Part shown: positions 8,201 through 18,043 of the stretch, one piece after another
How positions within the stretch are numbered: the stretch's first letter is position 1
How the letters are laid out: the number at the start of each line of letters is the position of its first letter
NCBI GenBank assembly: GCA_011390575.1
Contig: JAABSE010000012.1
Coordinates: 1-60,684 of the forward strand
Origin: Sphingobacteriia bacterium
Lineage (GTDB): Bacteria; Bacteroidota; Bacteroidia; Bacteroidales; UBA7960
Length of the DNA stretch: 60,684 nt
Direction of reading: 5' to 3'
Notes under the pieces: model-generated
Databases searched by the model: none
The model's input: the letters and a program-made list of their open reading frames with translations, nothing else
Told to the model about the DNA's origin: nothing
Made by a program: the position numbers and the translations under genes

Positions 8201-9487
8201 CTAATCGCTATTGTCATTTTCGAAAAATTGTTTCCCTTTTTTTAGGATTACATCAAAAAAGTTGCCCTTATTTTTTTCTGAATGGGTAGAAACTTTAGGT
8301 TCTTTGCGTCTTCTTTGTGTTTCTGAGTTTTTGAAACCCTGGATGACTAACCCCACTCCGGTAGCATGCATAGGTTTAGACACTTCATCAGAGGGAGCTT
8401 TGGCCAGATGCTCGCTGGGATAACCAATGCGGGTATCCATTCCGGTAATAAAGGAGGTAAGCTGGGCGATGTGCTTAAGCTGACTCCCACCACCGGTGAG
8501 CACAATACCGGCAATAAGCTTGTTTTCAAAACCTGAATTGCGGATTTCATAATATACATGCTCGACTATCTCTTCCGTGCGTGCCTGAATAATATTGGCA
8601 AGATTCTTCAGTGAGATTTCTTTTGGCTCCCTTCCTTTCAAGCCGGGAATGGAAACAATTTCTTCGTCCCTGTTTTCGCTTGCCAGGGCCGAGCCAAAGT
8701 TTACTTTGAGGGCTTCTGCCTGGTTCTTAATTATGGAGCAACCTTCCTTAATATCTTCAGTTATCACATTTCCACCCAGAGGAATGACCGCGGTGTGGCG
8801 AATAATATCATCCTGAAATATGGCTATATCCGTTGTGCCTCCTCCGATATCGACCAGAACAACTCCGGCTTCCTTCTCTTCTGCGCTGAGCACAGCCTCG
8901 GAAGAGGCCAGAGGTTCAAGGATAAGGTCATCTATCTCCAGGCCTGCTTTGGTAACACATTTTTCAATATTCTTGGCAGCAGCCAGCTGTCCGGTAATAA
9001 TATGAAAATTGGCTTCCAGGCAGCGTCCCGACATACCAATGGGGGCTCTTATCCCCTGCTCATTATCAATGATGTAATCCTGCGGGATAACATGAATGAT
9101 GTCTTCGCCGGGGGGCAGAACCAGTTTATACATGTTTTCAATAAGAAAATCCACGTCTTTCTGGTCAATCTCCTCATCTACAGAGTTTCGCATGATGTTA
9201 CCCCGGTGCTGTAAACTGCGGATATGCTGTCCGGCGATACCCACGTTTACCACTCTGATTTCCACACCTGCGCGTTGCTCTGCTTCTGTAACAGCAGCAC
9301 GTATGGAATCGACAGTATGCTGGATATTGGCAACTACTCCACGGCTTACTCCCAGCGAGGGACTTTTGCCTAATCCAAGGATTTCAATTTTTCCATATTC
9401 ATTTTTCCGTCCAACGATACATGCAATCTTCGTTGAACCAATATCTAAGCCTACAATAATTTCGGAAGGTACCATAGCAGTATTCAT
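8201..9487 (-). CDS. ftsA: Cell division actin-like protein FtsA
   Basis: 428 residues. An actin-fold ATPase that ties FtsZ filaments to the membrane. It shows the phosphate-1 motif (VGLDIGSTKIACIVG, about 12-26), the phosphate-2 motif (VLVDIGGGTTDIAIF) and the adenosine motif (IVLTGGGSQLK). The C-terminal segment NFFDVILKKGKQFFEN is an amphipathic membrane-targeting helix. The start overlaps the ftsQ stop by four bases, so the two are translationally coupled. A Met five codons in (MVPSEI) is a possible alternative start. Confidence 0.97.
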   Translation of the reverse strand: MNTAMVPSEIIVGLDIGSTKIACIVGRKNEYGKIEILGLGKSPSLGVSRGVVANIQHTVDSIRAAVTEAEQRAGVEIRVVNVGIAGQHIRSLQHRGNIMRNSVDEEIDQKDVDFLIENMYKLVLPPGEDIIHVIPQDYIIDNEQGIRAPIGMSGRCLEANFHIITGQLAAAKNIEKCVTKAGLEIDDLILEPLASSEAVLSAEEKEAGVVLVDIGGGTTDIAIFQDDIIRHTAVIPLGGNVITEDIKEGCSIIKNQAEALKVNFGSALASENRDEEIVSIPGLKGREPKEISLKNLANIIQARTEEIVEHVYYEIRNSGFENKLIAGIVLTGGGSQLKHIAQLTSFITGMDTRIGYPSEHLAKAPSDEVSKPMHATGVGLVIQGFKNSETQRRRKEPKVSTHSEKNKGNFFDVILKKGKQFFENDNSD

Positions 9488-10275
9488 TTAGAACAAACAA
9501 CCTGATTTTTAAATTGTAAATTAATTCTTTTATAGCTTCCCCATCCCACATGGGTAAGCCCGTTGGTGTAAAACTTCATCAGTTTCTCAAACTTCTGCTC
9601 CATCTCGTCGGCATAGCCAAACTCGATGATGTGCGCACCATTGCGCGGTACGAGTTCGAACTGCCCTTGTCTTGTTACATAAATCTGATCAATCCAGGCA
9701 TCTAGAAATTCATCCTGCCGGATATAATGTATCAGTTCGTTGAGCTCTTTAAGCACTCTTTCAGATGAAGTTAATTCTGATTTGGATTCAAATTCTCTGA
9801 TATTAATATTGGGAGAATATCTTGTATTGACAAACCCGGAAACCACCGGCACCCTGGCTGTGTAATTGGTTGTGGGCTTCATAAGTTTGCCATACGTATC
9901 AATGTAAAAAGTTTCATTGACTCTGTTAATTACCCTTGCAACAGGAACCCGCTGGGTGATATCAACATTCAGATGTCCGTCAATGGTTCTGTAAACACGG
10001 CTTTTATCAACATAATACATCGTATTGATAAGTTCCTCAATACGATTCAGAGAGATATCTTTTAAAACCTTTCCTTCCAGGGTATCAATGGATGCATAAA
10101 CCTGTTTTACAACAGTAGCAGAATCCAGAAACGACATACCCTCAGAGGTATCGATATGGATGCGAAAACTGCGACATGGCATTGACTTATTGTTTTCCAT
10201 GGCAAATCCAAGCAGAACAAACACTCCTGCGGGCAATAAGATATAAAATGCTATGACGGCAATTTTTTTGATCAT
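9484..10275 (-). CDS. ftsQ: Cell division protein FtsQ/DivIB
   Basis: 263 residues: short cytosolic N-terminus, one membrane helix (about 4-25), then a periplasmic region with a POTRA-like segment (SFRIHIDTSEGMSFLDSATV...) and a beta domain (VDITQRVPVARVINRVNETFYIDTYGKL, with the usual Q-R-x-P pattern). FtsQ connects the early ring to the septal synthase FtsW/FtsI. It overlaps murC by four bases upstream and ftsA by four downstream. Sequence conservation is weak in this family, so the call also leans on position. Confidence 0.92.
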   Translation of the reverse strand: MIKKIAVIAFYILLPAGVFVLLGFAMENNKSMPCRSFRIHIDTSEGMSFLDSATVVKQVYASIDTLEGKVLKDISLNRIEELINTMYYVDKSRVYRTIDGHLNVDITQRVPVARVINRVNETFYIDTYGKLMKPTTNYTARVPVVSGFVNTRYSPNINIREFESKSELTSSERVLKELNELIHYIRQDEFLDAWIDQIYVTRQGQFELVPRNGAHIIEFGYADEMEQKFEKLMKFYTNGLTHVGWGSYKRINLQFKNQVVCSK

Positions 10276-11621
10276 TTTTTTAATAGTTCTTTAATGGGTT
10301 TTACAAACTTATCGATGTTTCCTGCCCCCATAGTTATGAGTACTTCAAAGTCATTCTGCTCAACAAACCGGAGCACTTCACTGTCGTTTACATAATACTT
10401 TTCTGCTTTTTTTATACGTTCCAGAATGATTTGAGATGTTACTCCTTCAATGGGAAGTTCTCTTGCCGGATAAATATCCAGTAAGACAACCCTGTCGAGT
10501 CTATCCAATGCTTCGGCAAAACCCTCAGCAAAATCTCTCGTTCTGGAGTACAAGTGAGGTTGAAAGATGCCGGTAATTTTCTTGTCCGGAAACAATTCAA
10601 TGACAGAGTCAATGCAGGCTTTTATTTCCCGGGGATGATGCGCATAGTCATCAATATAAACAATATTCTCTGTTTTAAGAACCACCTCAAATCTTCTCTT
10701 CACTCCCCTGTAACTATAAAGCGCCGTTTGAATATCCTCCCACTGTATCCCTGCATTAAGGGAGGCAGCGGCAGCAGCAAGAGCATTTTCAAGATTATGT
10801 CTGCCTGCCCCGCCAAATTCCAAAGGAAAAGAATCTTTGCCATGCTTCATTCTGCAGCTGTACTTACCATCGGAGATTTCTATTTCTTCCAAAACGTAAT
10901 CAGCTTCTTCAACAATGCTATAGGTTTTCTGACCGGGCACCAAATCTTTCAGCAAACCAATATTGCAATGCGTGATTAAAACCCCACCGGGCTTGAGATT
11001 CTTTACAAAAAGCTTAAAGGAGTCTTCCACCTGCTGCAGGGACCCATACACATCAAGATGGTCAGCATCTACTGAAGTTACTACCGTAATATCCGGATGA
11101 ATATGTAAAAAAGAACGATCATATTCGTCTGCCTCTACAATCACATACTGAGGGGTGCCTGACACAACAAAGTTGGTGTTGTAGTTTGCACTGATTCCTC
11201 CGGCAAGCGCCATGAAGTTCATCCCTGCAGTTTTGAAAATATGAGCAAGCATGGTGGTAATGGTTGTTTTGCCATGGGTTCCGGCTACAGCGATGGTAAA
11301 AGTGTTTTCTGCAATCTTACCCAACACATGAGCACGCTTGTACATAGGCACCCCGGTTTTGAGCAAAAACTCAAACTGGCGGCTGTTTTGGGGAATGGCA
11401 GGAGTATATATCACCATATCAGGATTATCAGGAATCAGACCGGTCAAATCCTCATAATTGATATCCGCTCCTTCCTTTTCCAGTTCAAGGGTCAGCTGGG
11501 TCTTTGTCCGATCATAACCTGAGACCTCTTTACCCTGCCAAAGAAAATACCTGGCAAGGGCACTCATACCGATACCCCCGATTCCCAAAAAGTAAATTCT
11601 ATGTATACTGGTTAAATCCAT
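10272..11621 (-). CDS. murC: UDP-N-acetylmuramate--L-alanine ligase
   Basis: 449 residues. Adds L-Ala to UDP-MurNAc in the cytosol. Nucleotide-fold motif FLGIGGIGMSALA at the N-terminus, ATP-binding GTHGKTT at 114-120, the E-A-D-E-Y-D-x-S-F motif in the central domain, and YAHHP in the C-terminal region are all in place. Length is normal. It lies 10 bases after murG and overlaps ftsQ. Confidence 0.98.
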   Translation of the reverse strand: MDLTSIHRIYFLGIGGIGMSALARYFLWQGKEVSGYDRTKTQLTLELEKEGADINYEDLTGLIPDNPDMVIYTPAIPQNSRQFEFLLKTGVPMYKRAHVLGKIAENTFTIAVAGTHGKTTITTMLAHIFKTAGMNFMALAGGISANYNTNFVVSGTPQYVIVEADEYDRSFLHIHPDITVVTSVDADHLDVYGSLQQVEDSFKLFVKNLKPGGVLITHCNIGLLKDLVPGQKTYSIVEEADYVLEEIEISDGKYSCRMKHGKDSFPLEFGGAGRHNLENALAAAAASLNAGIQWEDIQTALYSYRGVKRRFEVVLKTENIVYIDDYAHHPREIKACIDSVIELFPDKKITGIFQPHLYSRTRDFAEGFAEALDRLDRVVLLDIYPARELPIEGVTSQIILERIKKAEKYYVNDSEVLRFVEQNDFEVLITMGAGNIDKFVKPIKELLKK

Positions 11622-11631
11622 TTAAACTATC

Positions 11632-12735
11632 TTATTTAATTAATCCTAATGCAACACTGGCAATATTTTTTGCAGAATCCCTGTAATAGAGCCGGGTAAT
11701 ATTCTCCTTTAGCTTATCCATCTTCTTTTCATCTGCTATAAGCGAACCTAAAACTTCTCCCAGTTTTTCTCTCACCTGATTGTCGGCCAATAAAACAGCT
11801 GCCTGCATATTAACCAGGGCCATGGCATTTTTGGTCTGATGATCTTCAGCAACATTAGGTGATGGAACCAGTACCGAAGGTTTTCGCAATGCACATATTT
11901 CACTGATGGCAATAGCCCCGGCCCTGGAAATAACCACATCTGCTACCGCAAAAGCCAGATCCATCCGGTCGATAAAAGGATGGATACTCAGGTCTTTTCT
12001 TCCGGCAGCAAGTTGATGAGCTTTTTCGGCGTAAGACTTTCCGGTCTGCCATATTATCTGCAAATCCAGCTTAAGAAGATCATCTATATGTTTTTCAACT
12101 GCCTGGTTGATGCTCAGTGCCCCAAGACTCCCTCCTACAACCAAAACCACCTTTTTTTGCGGTGACATACCAAAGAATTCAAATCCCTCATCCACTCTGT
12201 CGGGAGCCTCAAGGATGTCATTTCTTACTGGATTGCCTGTAAGATAAATTTTTTCTGGAGGAAAGAAACGTTCCATCCCCTCATAAGCAACGCATATTTT
12301 GTCGACCTGTTTTGCCAGTAATCTATTGGTTAAACCAGGATAAGAATTTTGCTCCTGAATAAGAGTAGGCACCCCATATTTGGCTGCTGCCCTCACCAGC
12401 GGTCCACTGGCATACCCTCCAACCCCTATTACCAACTGAGGTCTGAACCGCTTAACTATATTTTTTGAACTTACAATACTCTCACACAGCTTGAAGGGCA
12501 CCTGTAAGTTTTTCAAGGTTAGTTTTCGCTGCATCCCCATAATATTCAACCCGATGATGTGATATCCGGCAGCGGGAACTTTTGACATTTCCATGCGTCC
12601 TTTGGCACCCACAAACAAAATGCGGGCATTAAAAACCTTTTCCCTGATTGCATTGGCTATAGCAATAGCAGGAAACACGTGTCCTCCGGTACCTCCGCCG
12701 GCTATGATAACTCTGATGGGTTCAGGCTGCAACAT
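11632..12735 (-). CDS. murG: UDP-GlcNAc:lipid I N-acetylglucosaminyltransferase
   Basis: 367 residues; GT-B glycosyltransferase making lipid II on the inner face of the cytoplasmic membrane. Gly-rich loop GGGTGGH at 13-19, second Gly-rich loop VVGGSLGALSINQ, and the donor-binding segment SRAGAIAISEICALRKPSVLVP. The start overlaps the end of ftsW by 14 bases, consistent with coupled translation. Confidence 0.97.
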   Translation of the reverse strand: MLQPEPIRVIIAGGGTGGHVFPAIAIANAIREKVFNARILFVGAKGRMEMSKVPAAGYHIIGLNIMGMQRKLTLKNLQVPFKLCESIVSSKNIVKRFRPQLVIGVGGYASGPLVRAAAKYGVPTLIQEQNSYPGLTNRLLAKQVDKICVAYEGMERFFPPEKIYLTGNPVRNDILEAPDRVDEGFEFFGMSPQKKVVLVVGGSLGALSINQAVEKHIDDLLKLDLQIIWQTGKSYAEKAHQLAAGRKDLSIHPFIDRMDLAFAVADVVISRAGAIAISEICALRKPSVLVPSPNVAEDHQTKNAMALVNMQAAVLLADNQVREKLGEVLGSLIADEKKMDKLKENITRLYYRDSAKNIASVALGLIK

Positions 12736-13879
12736 GTTCTTCTCCTTCCTGATTTTTTATTTCTTCAACTTTTCTGCTCACACTTAAGATTATCCCTATG
12801 GCAAGACTTGTAAACCACAATGAAGTACCTCCCATGCTCAACAAGGGCAAAGGTTGACCCGTAACCGGCAGCAGATCAACGGTTACTGCCATATTAATCA
12901 TGGCCTGAAAAACAAGACTGAACGTCAATCCTGCTGCAAGAAAGGCCCCGAAAGTGCCCGGACTTCGATGGGCAATCCGCACCCCTCTGAATAACAGAAT
13001 CAGATATAACATCACAACCACAAAGCCTCCTATCAATCCATACTCTTCAATAATAATGGCAAAGATAAAGTCGGAGTAGGCTTGTGGCAGGAAATTCCGC
13101 TGAACCGAATTTCCGGGCATTTTACCGGTAACTCCTCCCGTAGCAATGGCAATTTTTGCCTGGTCTGACTGGTAGGTATCCGCATTCTCCCGGTCAACGA
13201 ACCGCTCAATACGGTTTTTCCATGTATAAAACCTTCCTGTTTCCGGAGAATTGAGAAGAATAATAAGAAAAATACTCAAAAATACAACACCCAGGGTAAT
13301 CATGGCAAATATATACTTAAGACTGATTCTGCCAATGAACATCAACACAATGGAGGTTGCAAAAAGGATTACAGCTGTAGAGAGGTTAGCAGGCAGAATC
13401 AGCGCACACACTATCATTACCGGAAGTACGACAGGTATAAATGAAGACCTGAAATCCTTGATTTGCCCCTGTTTTTTGGTTAGTATACGCGCAACATACA
13501 TAATCAAAGCAAGCTTGGCAAAGTCAGAGCTCTGAAATGTAACATTAATCACCGGCAGGGTCAGCCAGCGATTGGCTTCGTTGATATTGGTTCCCATAAA
13601 CAAGGTAACCAACAGCAAGGGCACAGCTGCGAACAATGCAAGCTGCGAAATTCTTGAATAATAAGTGTATTTGATTTTATGTGCCACAAACATCAACAAC
13701 AATCCCATAATTAGAATGACAAAATGCCTGATCAGATAATACTCTGTATTGCCTGCCTGAAATCTGTATGCAAGAGTTCCTGTTGAGCTGTATACAGCCA
13801 ACAGGGAGAAAAGCGACAGAAATGCCACTACAAACCATATCACCTTATCTCCTTGCAATCTTGAAAGTACAGACTTCAT
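12722..13879 (-). CDS. ftsW: SEDS-family septal peptidoglycan polymerase FtsW
   Basis: 385 residues with about ten membrane helices. SEDS signature regions are present, including the SDQAKIAIATGGVTGKMPG loop and the late motif LPVTGQPLPLLSMGGTS. FtsW polymerises lipid II at the septum with its partner transpeptidase, here the PBP encoded four genes upstream. There is a 75-base gap to murD. The tail is acidic (EEIKNQEGEEHVAA). Confidence 0.97.
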   Translation of the reverse strand: MKSVLSRLQGDKVIWFVVAFLSLFSLLAVYSSTGTLAYRFQAGNTEYYLIRHFVILIMGLLLMFVAHKIKYTYYSRISQLALFAAVPLLLVTLFMGTNINEANRWLTLPVINVTFQSSDFAKLALIMYVARILTKKQGQIKDFRSSFIPVVLPVMIVCALILPANLSTAVILFATSIVLMFIGRISLKYIFAMITLGVVFLSIFLIILLNSPETGRFYTWKNRIERFVDRENADTYQSDQAKIAIATGGVTGKMPGNSVQRNFLPQAYSDFIFAIIIEEYGLIGGFVVVMLYLILLFRGVRIAHRSPGTFGAFLAAGLTFSLVFQAMINMAVTVDLLPVTGQPLPLLSMGGTSLWFTSLAIGIILSVSRKVEEIKNQEGEEHVAA

Positions 13880-13954
13880 AAAAAAATATTTGGATGTTTT
13901 TTGATTGGTATACTAATTCTTAAAAAAATATCCTGCAATAACTCAAATCATTGA

Positions 13955-15298
13955 TTATAAATCAAATACGTGTTGTTTGAATTGCCGGCCACGATCTTCA
14001 TAGTTTTCAAACAAATCAAAGCTGGCGCAAGCGGGCGAAAGCAATACAACATCACCGGGCTCTCCCAGGTAGTATGCTGCTTTCACTGCATCAGCTGCAT
14101 TTTCTGTTTCTACAATATCCGGGACAACAAATTCAAAAGAACGGATTATCCTGCTATTATCTTTTCCCAGGCAAACGATTGCTTTTACTTTATCCTTTAC
14201 CAGGTCTATCAGCGGGCCATAGTCATTTCCTTTATCTATTCCCCCTACAATCCAGACCACCGGCTTTTTGATACTTTCCAGGGCATACCATGTGGAGTTT
14301 ACATTGGTAGCTTTGCTGTCGTTGATAAATTCAATACCTCTAACCACCGCCACCTGTTCCAGTCGATGTTCTATGTTTTCAAACTCTGACAGACTTTGTT
14401 TGATAACCTCCTTACGTATGTCTACCAGTCTGGCCGCAATTCCTGAAGCCATTGAATTGTAAATATTTTGTCTGCCTGTTAATGATAAGTCTCTGGTTTC
14501 CATTTCGATAATTTCCTGGTTTATATTAATTATAAAAGTTGATTCATTTTTCATGTAACCTCCACAACGGGAATCAGTATAAGCAGTATAGGGAAAAATA
14601 CGTGCTTCAGGTTGTATTTTTGTGATGTAATCAGCAATCACACTGTCATCTCTGAAATATATAAAAGCGTCATCAGCGGTTTGATTTTGCAGAATCCTGA
14701 ATTTTGACCTGACATAAGCTTCAAAACTGTCATTGTATCGGTCAAGGTGATCCGGTGTAATATTGAGCAAAACAGCAATCTCAGCTTTAAAATCAAACAT
14801 CCCGTCGAGTTGAAAACTTGAAATCTCGAGTACATAATAATCGAAATCGTTTTCTGCTACCTGCCAGGCAAAACTTTTACCCACATTGCCTGCCAGCCCT
14901 ACATGATATCCGGCCTTTTTCAGGATGCTGTAGATGAGCGTGCTGGTGGTTGTTTTTCCGTTGCTTCCTGTGATGCAAATCTTGGTAGCATTTGTGTAAC
15001 GTGCAGCAAACTCAATCTCTGAAATAACAGGAATTGCCTGCGCTTTAAGATTCTTTACAAGGCTTACATTATCTGGAATACCCGGGCTTTTAATCACCTC
15101 TGAAGCAGAAAGGATCAGATGCTCCGTATGCTTTCCCTCTTCCCATCTTATACCATTATGTGTAAGAACGTTTTTGTATTTCTGTTGTATTTGTCCTATA
15201 TCAGAAACAAATACTTTCAATCCTTTGGTTTGAGCCAGCAATGCTGCTCCTGTTCCGCTTTCTCCGGCTCCCAGTATGGCGATATCAGGATAACCCAT
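13955..15298 (-). CDS. murD: UDP-N-acetylmuramoylalanine--D-glutamate ligase
   Basis: 447 residues; adds D-Glu to UDP-MurNAc-L-Ala. N-terminal nucleotide-fold loop ILGAGESGTGAALLA, ATP-binding GSNGKTT at 111-117, central HLDRYND motif and the C-terminal NDSKATN motif with the catalytic Lys. The start is two bases from the mraY stop, so translation is probably coupled. Confidence 0.98.
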   Translation of the reverse strand: MGYPDIAILGAGESGTGAALLAQTKGLKVFVSDIGQIQQKYKNVLTHNGIRWEEGKHTEHLILSASEVIKSPGIPDNVSLVKNLKAQAIPVISEIEFAARYTNATKICITGSNGKTTTSTLIYSILKKAGYHVGLAGNVGKSFAWQVAENDFDYYVLEISSFQLDGMFDFKAEIAVLLNITPDHLDRYNDSFEAYVRSKFRILQNQTADDAFIYFRDDSVIADYITKIQPEARIFPYTAYTDSRCGGYMKNESTFIININQEIIEMETRDLSLTGRQNIYNSMASGIAARLVDIRKEVIKQSLSEFENIEHRLEQVAVVRGIEFINDSKATNVNSTWYALESIKKPVVWIVGGIDKGNDYGPLIDLVKDKVKAIVCLGKDNSRIIRSFEFVVPDIVETENAADAVKAAYYLGEPGDVVLLSPACASFDLFENYEDRGRQFKQHVFDL

Positions 15299-15300
15299 GA

Positions 15301-16557
15301 CTATCGCACCTTTAGGGTAATTATGGATATAATGGCCAGCAAAATGCCAACGATAAGAAAACGGAATACGATTTTTGCTTCATGATATCCAGCCATTTGA
15401 TAGTGATGGTGCAGAGGAGCCATTTTAAAAATCCTTCTTCCTTCGCCAAAACGCCAGCGGGTAAATTTAAACCAACCCACCTGCATCATTACCGACAAAC
15501 TCTCCACGAAAAAGATACCGCACATTACAGGAATAAGCAGTTCTTTTCTAATAATGATGGCAAATACGGCAATAATACCTCCCAGCGACAGACTACCAGT
15601 ATCGCCCATAAAAACCTGGGCAGGATAAGAATTGTACCACAAAAATCCAACACATGCGCCCACAAAGGCAGCCATAAAGATTACCATTTCTCCGGTGTCG
15701 GGTATGTACATGATATTCAGGTAATCCGAGAAAATCACATTACCCGACACATAGGCAAGCACTCCCAGGGCCACGCCAATGATAGCAGAAGTGCCGGTGG
15801 CCAGCCCGTCCAGCCCGTCGGTCATATTGGCCCCGTTGGATACAGCCGTAATTATCAAAATCACAATGGGTATAAAAATCAGGAAGGCCCATTTTTCATA
15901 ACCCTCTCCCATCCATCTTAGCAAAACCGAATAATCAAATTCATTATTCTTGAAAAAAGGAATGGTCGTTTTGGTTGACTTAACCGTTTCTCTTACTACT
16001 TCATCTTTGGCCTTAATCATTCCATCAAGCTCAAGCAATTCATTGGTGGTAACAAACTGAAAATCGGGAACAACATTTTCACGTATAACTACCGAATCAT
16101 TGAAATAAAGGATACTTCCCACAATGATTCCCAGCCCTACCTGGCCCAATATTTTGAACTTACCGTGCAACCCTTTTTTATCTTTTCTGAACACTTTGAT
16201 ATAATCATCAAGAAATCCAATCATACCCAGCCATACCGTAGAAAACAGCAATAACAATACATAAATATTGGTAAGGTTGGCAAAAAGCAACCCGGGAATC
16301 ACAATGGAAGCAATTATTATCAGTCCTCCCATGGTGGGTGTTCCCTGTTTCTGCATCTGCCCTTCCAGTCCGAGATTACGTACAATCTCACCCACCTGCT
16401 GCTTTTGAAGATAGTGTATAATCTTCCTCCCAAAGATCATGGAAATAAATAAAGACAACAGTACAGACATGGCCGCACGGAATGAGATATACTGAAACAG
16501 CCCGGCTCCGGGAATGTCGAAGACTCTGTCGAGATATTCAAAAAGATGGTACAACAT
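15301..16557 (-). CDS. mraY: Phospho-N-acetylmuramoyl-pentapeptide transferase
   Basis: 418 residues, about ten membrane helices; makes lipid I from UDP-MurNAc-pentapeptide and undecaprenyl phosphate. Catalytic Asp-Asp pair in GFLDDYIKV (117-118), [12 protein letters not shown] loop, GDTGSL and the His-rich APLHHHY motif. It is longer than the usual 320-360 residues because of an insert at about 160-215 ([20 protein letters not shown] and following). Similar inserts are, from memory, usual in Bacteroidota MraY. Confidence 0.98.
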   Translation of the reverse strand: MLYHLFEYLDRVFDIPGAGLFQYISFRAAMSVLLSLFISMIFGRKIIHYLQKQQVGEIVRNLGLEGQMQKQGTPTMGGLIIIASIVIPGLLFANLTNIYVLLLLFSTVWLGMIGFLDDYIKVFRKDKKGLHGKFKILGQVGLGIIVGSILYFNDSVVIRENVVPDFQFVTTNELLELDGMIKAKDEVVRETVKSTKTTIPFFKNNEFDYSVLLRWMGEGYEKWAFLIFIPIVILIITAVSNGANMTDGLDGLATGTSAIIGVALGVLAYVSGNVIFSDYLNIMYIPDTGEMVIFMAAFVGACVGFLWYNSYPAQVFMGDTGSLSLGGIIAVFAIIIRKELLIPVMCGIFFVESLSVMMQVGWFKFTRWRFGEGRRIFKMAPLHHHYQMAGYHEAKIVFRFLIVGILLAIISIITLKVR

Positions 16558-16579
16558 AACAATTGAATATTTAGTGGTC

Positions 16580-18031
16580 TCAGGCCAATGCCTCTTTGAG
16601 AATCAGTTTATCATCAAAAGGGTATTTAACACCCTTAATTTCCTGGTATTTTTCATGTCCTTTACCGGCCACCAGCAATACATCTCCATGATTAGCCAGG
16701 GCCGCTGCCGTTTTGATGGCTTCTTTCCTGTTTTCTATCACAAGGATTTTCTTTGCTGCTGTCAGTTCAATGCCTTTTCGCATATCATCGATGATTGCTT
16801 CGGGATCTTCAAACCTGGGGTTGTCGCTGGTGAGTATCACCCTGTCGCTGAAATTTGCGGCAATAGCAGCCATTGCGGGTCTTTTCTCAGCATCCCGGTT
16901 GCCTCCGCAACCAATTACAGTAATAACCTTTTCGGTCCCTTTTCTGAGGTTTTGAATCGTTTTTAATACATTTTCGAGGGCATCAGGGGTATGAGCATAA
17001 TCTACAATCCCTGTTACATTGTTTTCACTGATAAAATAATCAAACCTTCCTTCTATCGGTCCCAGTTCACTGAGCGCCGTGAGTGATGCATCACTTTCCA
17101 TCCCCAGCAAACGGGTGCACGCATATATGGCCATTAAATTAGCGGCGTTAAACTCACCCACAAGCCTGCAGTACACTTCCTTTCCATCCACATGCAATAC
17201 CAAACCACTTAAGAGGTTTTCAATCACCTTCCCTCGGTAGTCTGCCATATTTTTCAGCCCGTAGGAATATTTTCGGGCTAAAGTATTCTGCAGCATAACC
17301 TGACCATTTTTATCATCACTGTTGGTAAGAGCGAAAGCTTTCCTGCCCAGTTGATCAAAAAAGGTCTTTTTCACTGTCAGGTAATCTTTAAAGGTTTTGT
17401 GATAATCCAGATGGTCATGCGTGAGGTTGGTAAAAATCCCTCCTGCAAATTTTATCCCCTCCACCCTTTTTTGATGGATGGCATGGGAGCTTACTTCCAT
17501 AAAACAATAGCGGCAGTTTTGATCAACCATCTTTGCAAACAATTCGTTCAGAGCAATGGAATCAGGCGTAGTAAAGGCTGCAGGAACTTCATCCTCACCA
17601 ATTCTGTTACTGATGGTACTTACAAGCCCGCACTTTATTCCGGTTTTGCGGTAGAGATTGTACAATAAGGTGGCAATAGTAGTTTTTCCATTGGTGCCTG
17701 TAACTCCAACAATGGTAAGTTTTTCGGAAGGATTATTGAAGAAATTGGCGGCTATCCGGGCCATGGCCACCTGGGTGTCTGCCACTTTAACATAAGTAAC
17801 ATCAGGAGAAAGGGCCCCGGGCATTTTGCTGCACAACACCGCAACTGCGCCATTTTTCTCTGCAGCGCTTATATAGTCATGCCCATCAACATTCAACCCG
17901 GATAAGGCAATAAACAAAGTGCCGACAGATACCTTCCTGGAATCGTGAGCAAGATCATTTACCCTTATGTCGGTAGAACCTGTAATGGACAACAGCTCAC
18001 ACTTGTATAATATGTCGCTTAACAATTTCAA
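16580..18031 (-). CDS. murE: UDP-MurNAc-tripeptide synthetase (meso-DAP type)
   Basis: 483 residues. ATP-binding GTNGKTT at 112-118; HDHLDYH in the central domain; C-terminal DNPR at 403-406. DNPR is the motif that marks enzymes adding meso-diaminopimelate rather than lysine, so the cell wall is predicted to be DAP type. It lies 12 bases downstream of ftsI. murF is not in the cluster and must be elsewhere. Confidence 0.97.
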   Translation of the reverse strand: MKLLSDILYKCELLSITGSTDIRVNDLAHDSRKVSVGTLFIALSGLNVDGHDYISAAEKNGAVAVLCSKMPGALSPDVTYVKVADTQVAMARIAANFFNNPSEKLTIVGVTGTNGKTTIATLLYNLYRKTGIKCGLVSTISNRIGEDEVPAAFTTPDSIALNELFAKMVDQNCRYCFMEVSSHAIHQKRVEGIKFAGGIFTNLTHDHLDYHKTFKDYLTVKKTFFDQLGRKAFALTNSDDKNGQVMLQNTLARKYSYGLKNMADYRGKVIENLLSGLVLHVDGKEVYCRLVGEFNAANLMAIYACTRLLGMESDASLTALSELGPIEGRFDYFISENNVTGIVDYAHTPDALENVLKTIQNLRKGTEKVITVIGCGGNRDAEKRPAMAAIAANFSDRVILTSDNPRFEDPEAIIDDMRKGIELTAAKKILVIENRKEAIKTAAALANHGDVLLVAGKGHEKYQEIKGVKYPFDDKLILKEALA

Positions 18032-18043
18032 AACACCTGAGAA

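Noticed and set aside
15301..16557. MraY insert (about residues 160-215) as an inserted element
   Set aside because: The frame is intact, base composition is like the rest of the gene, and longer MraY loops are usual in this phylum.
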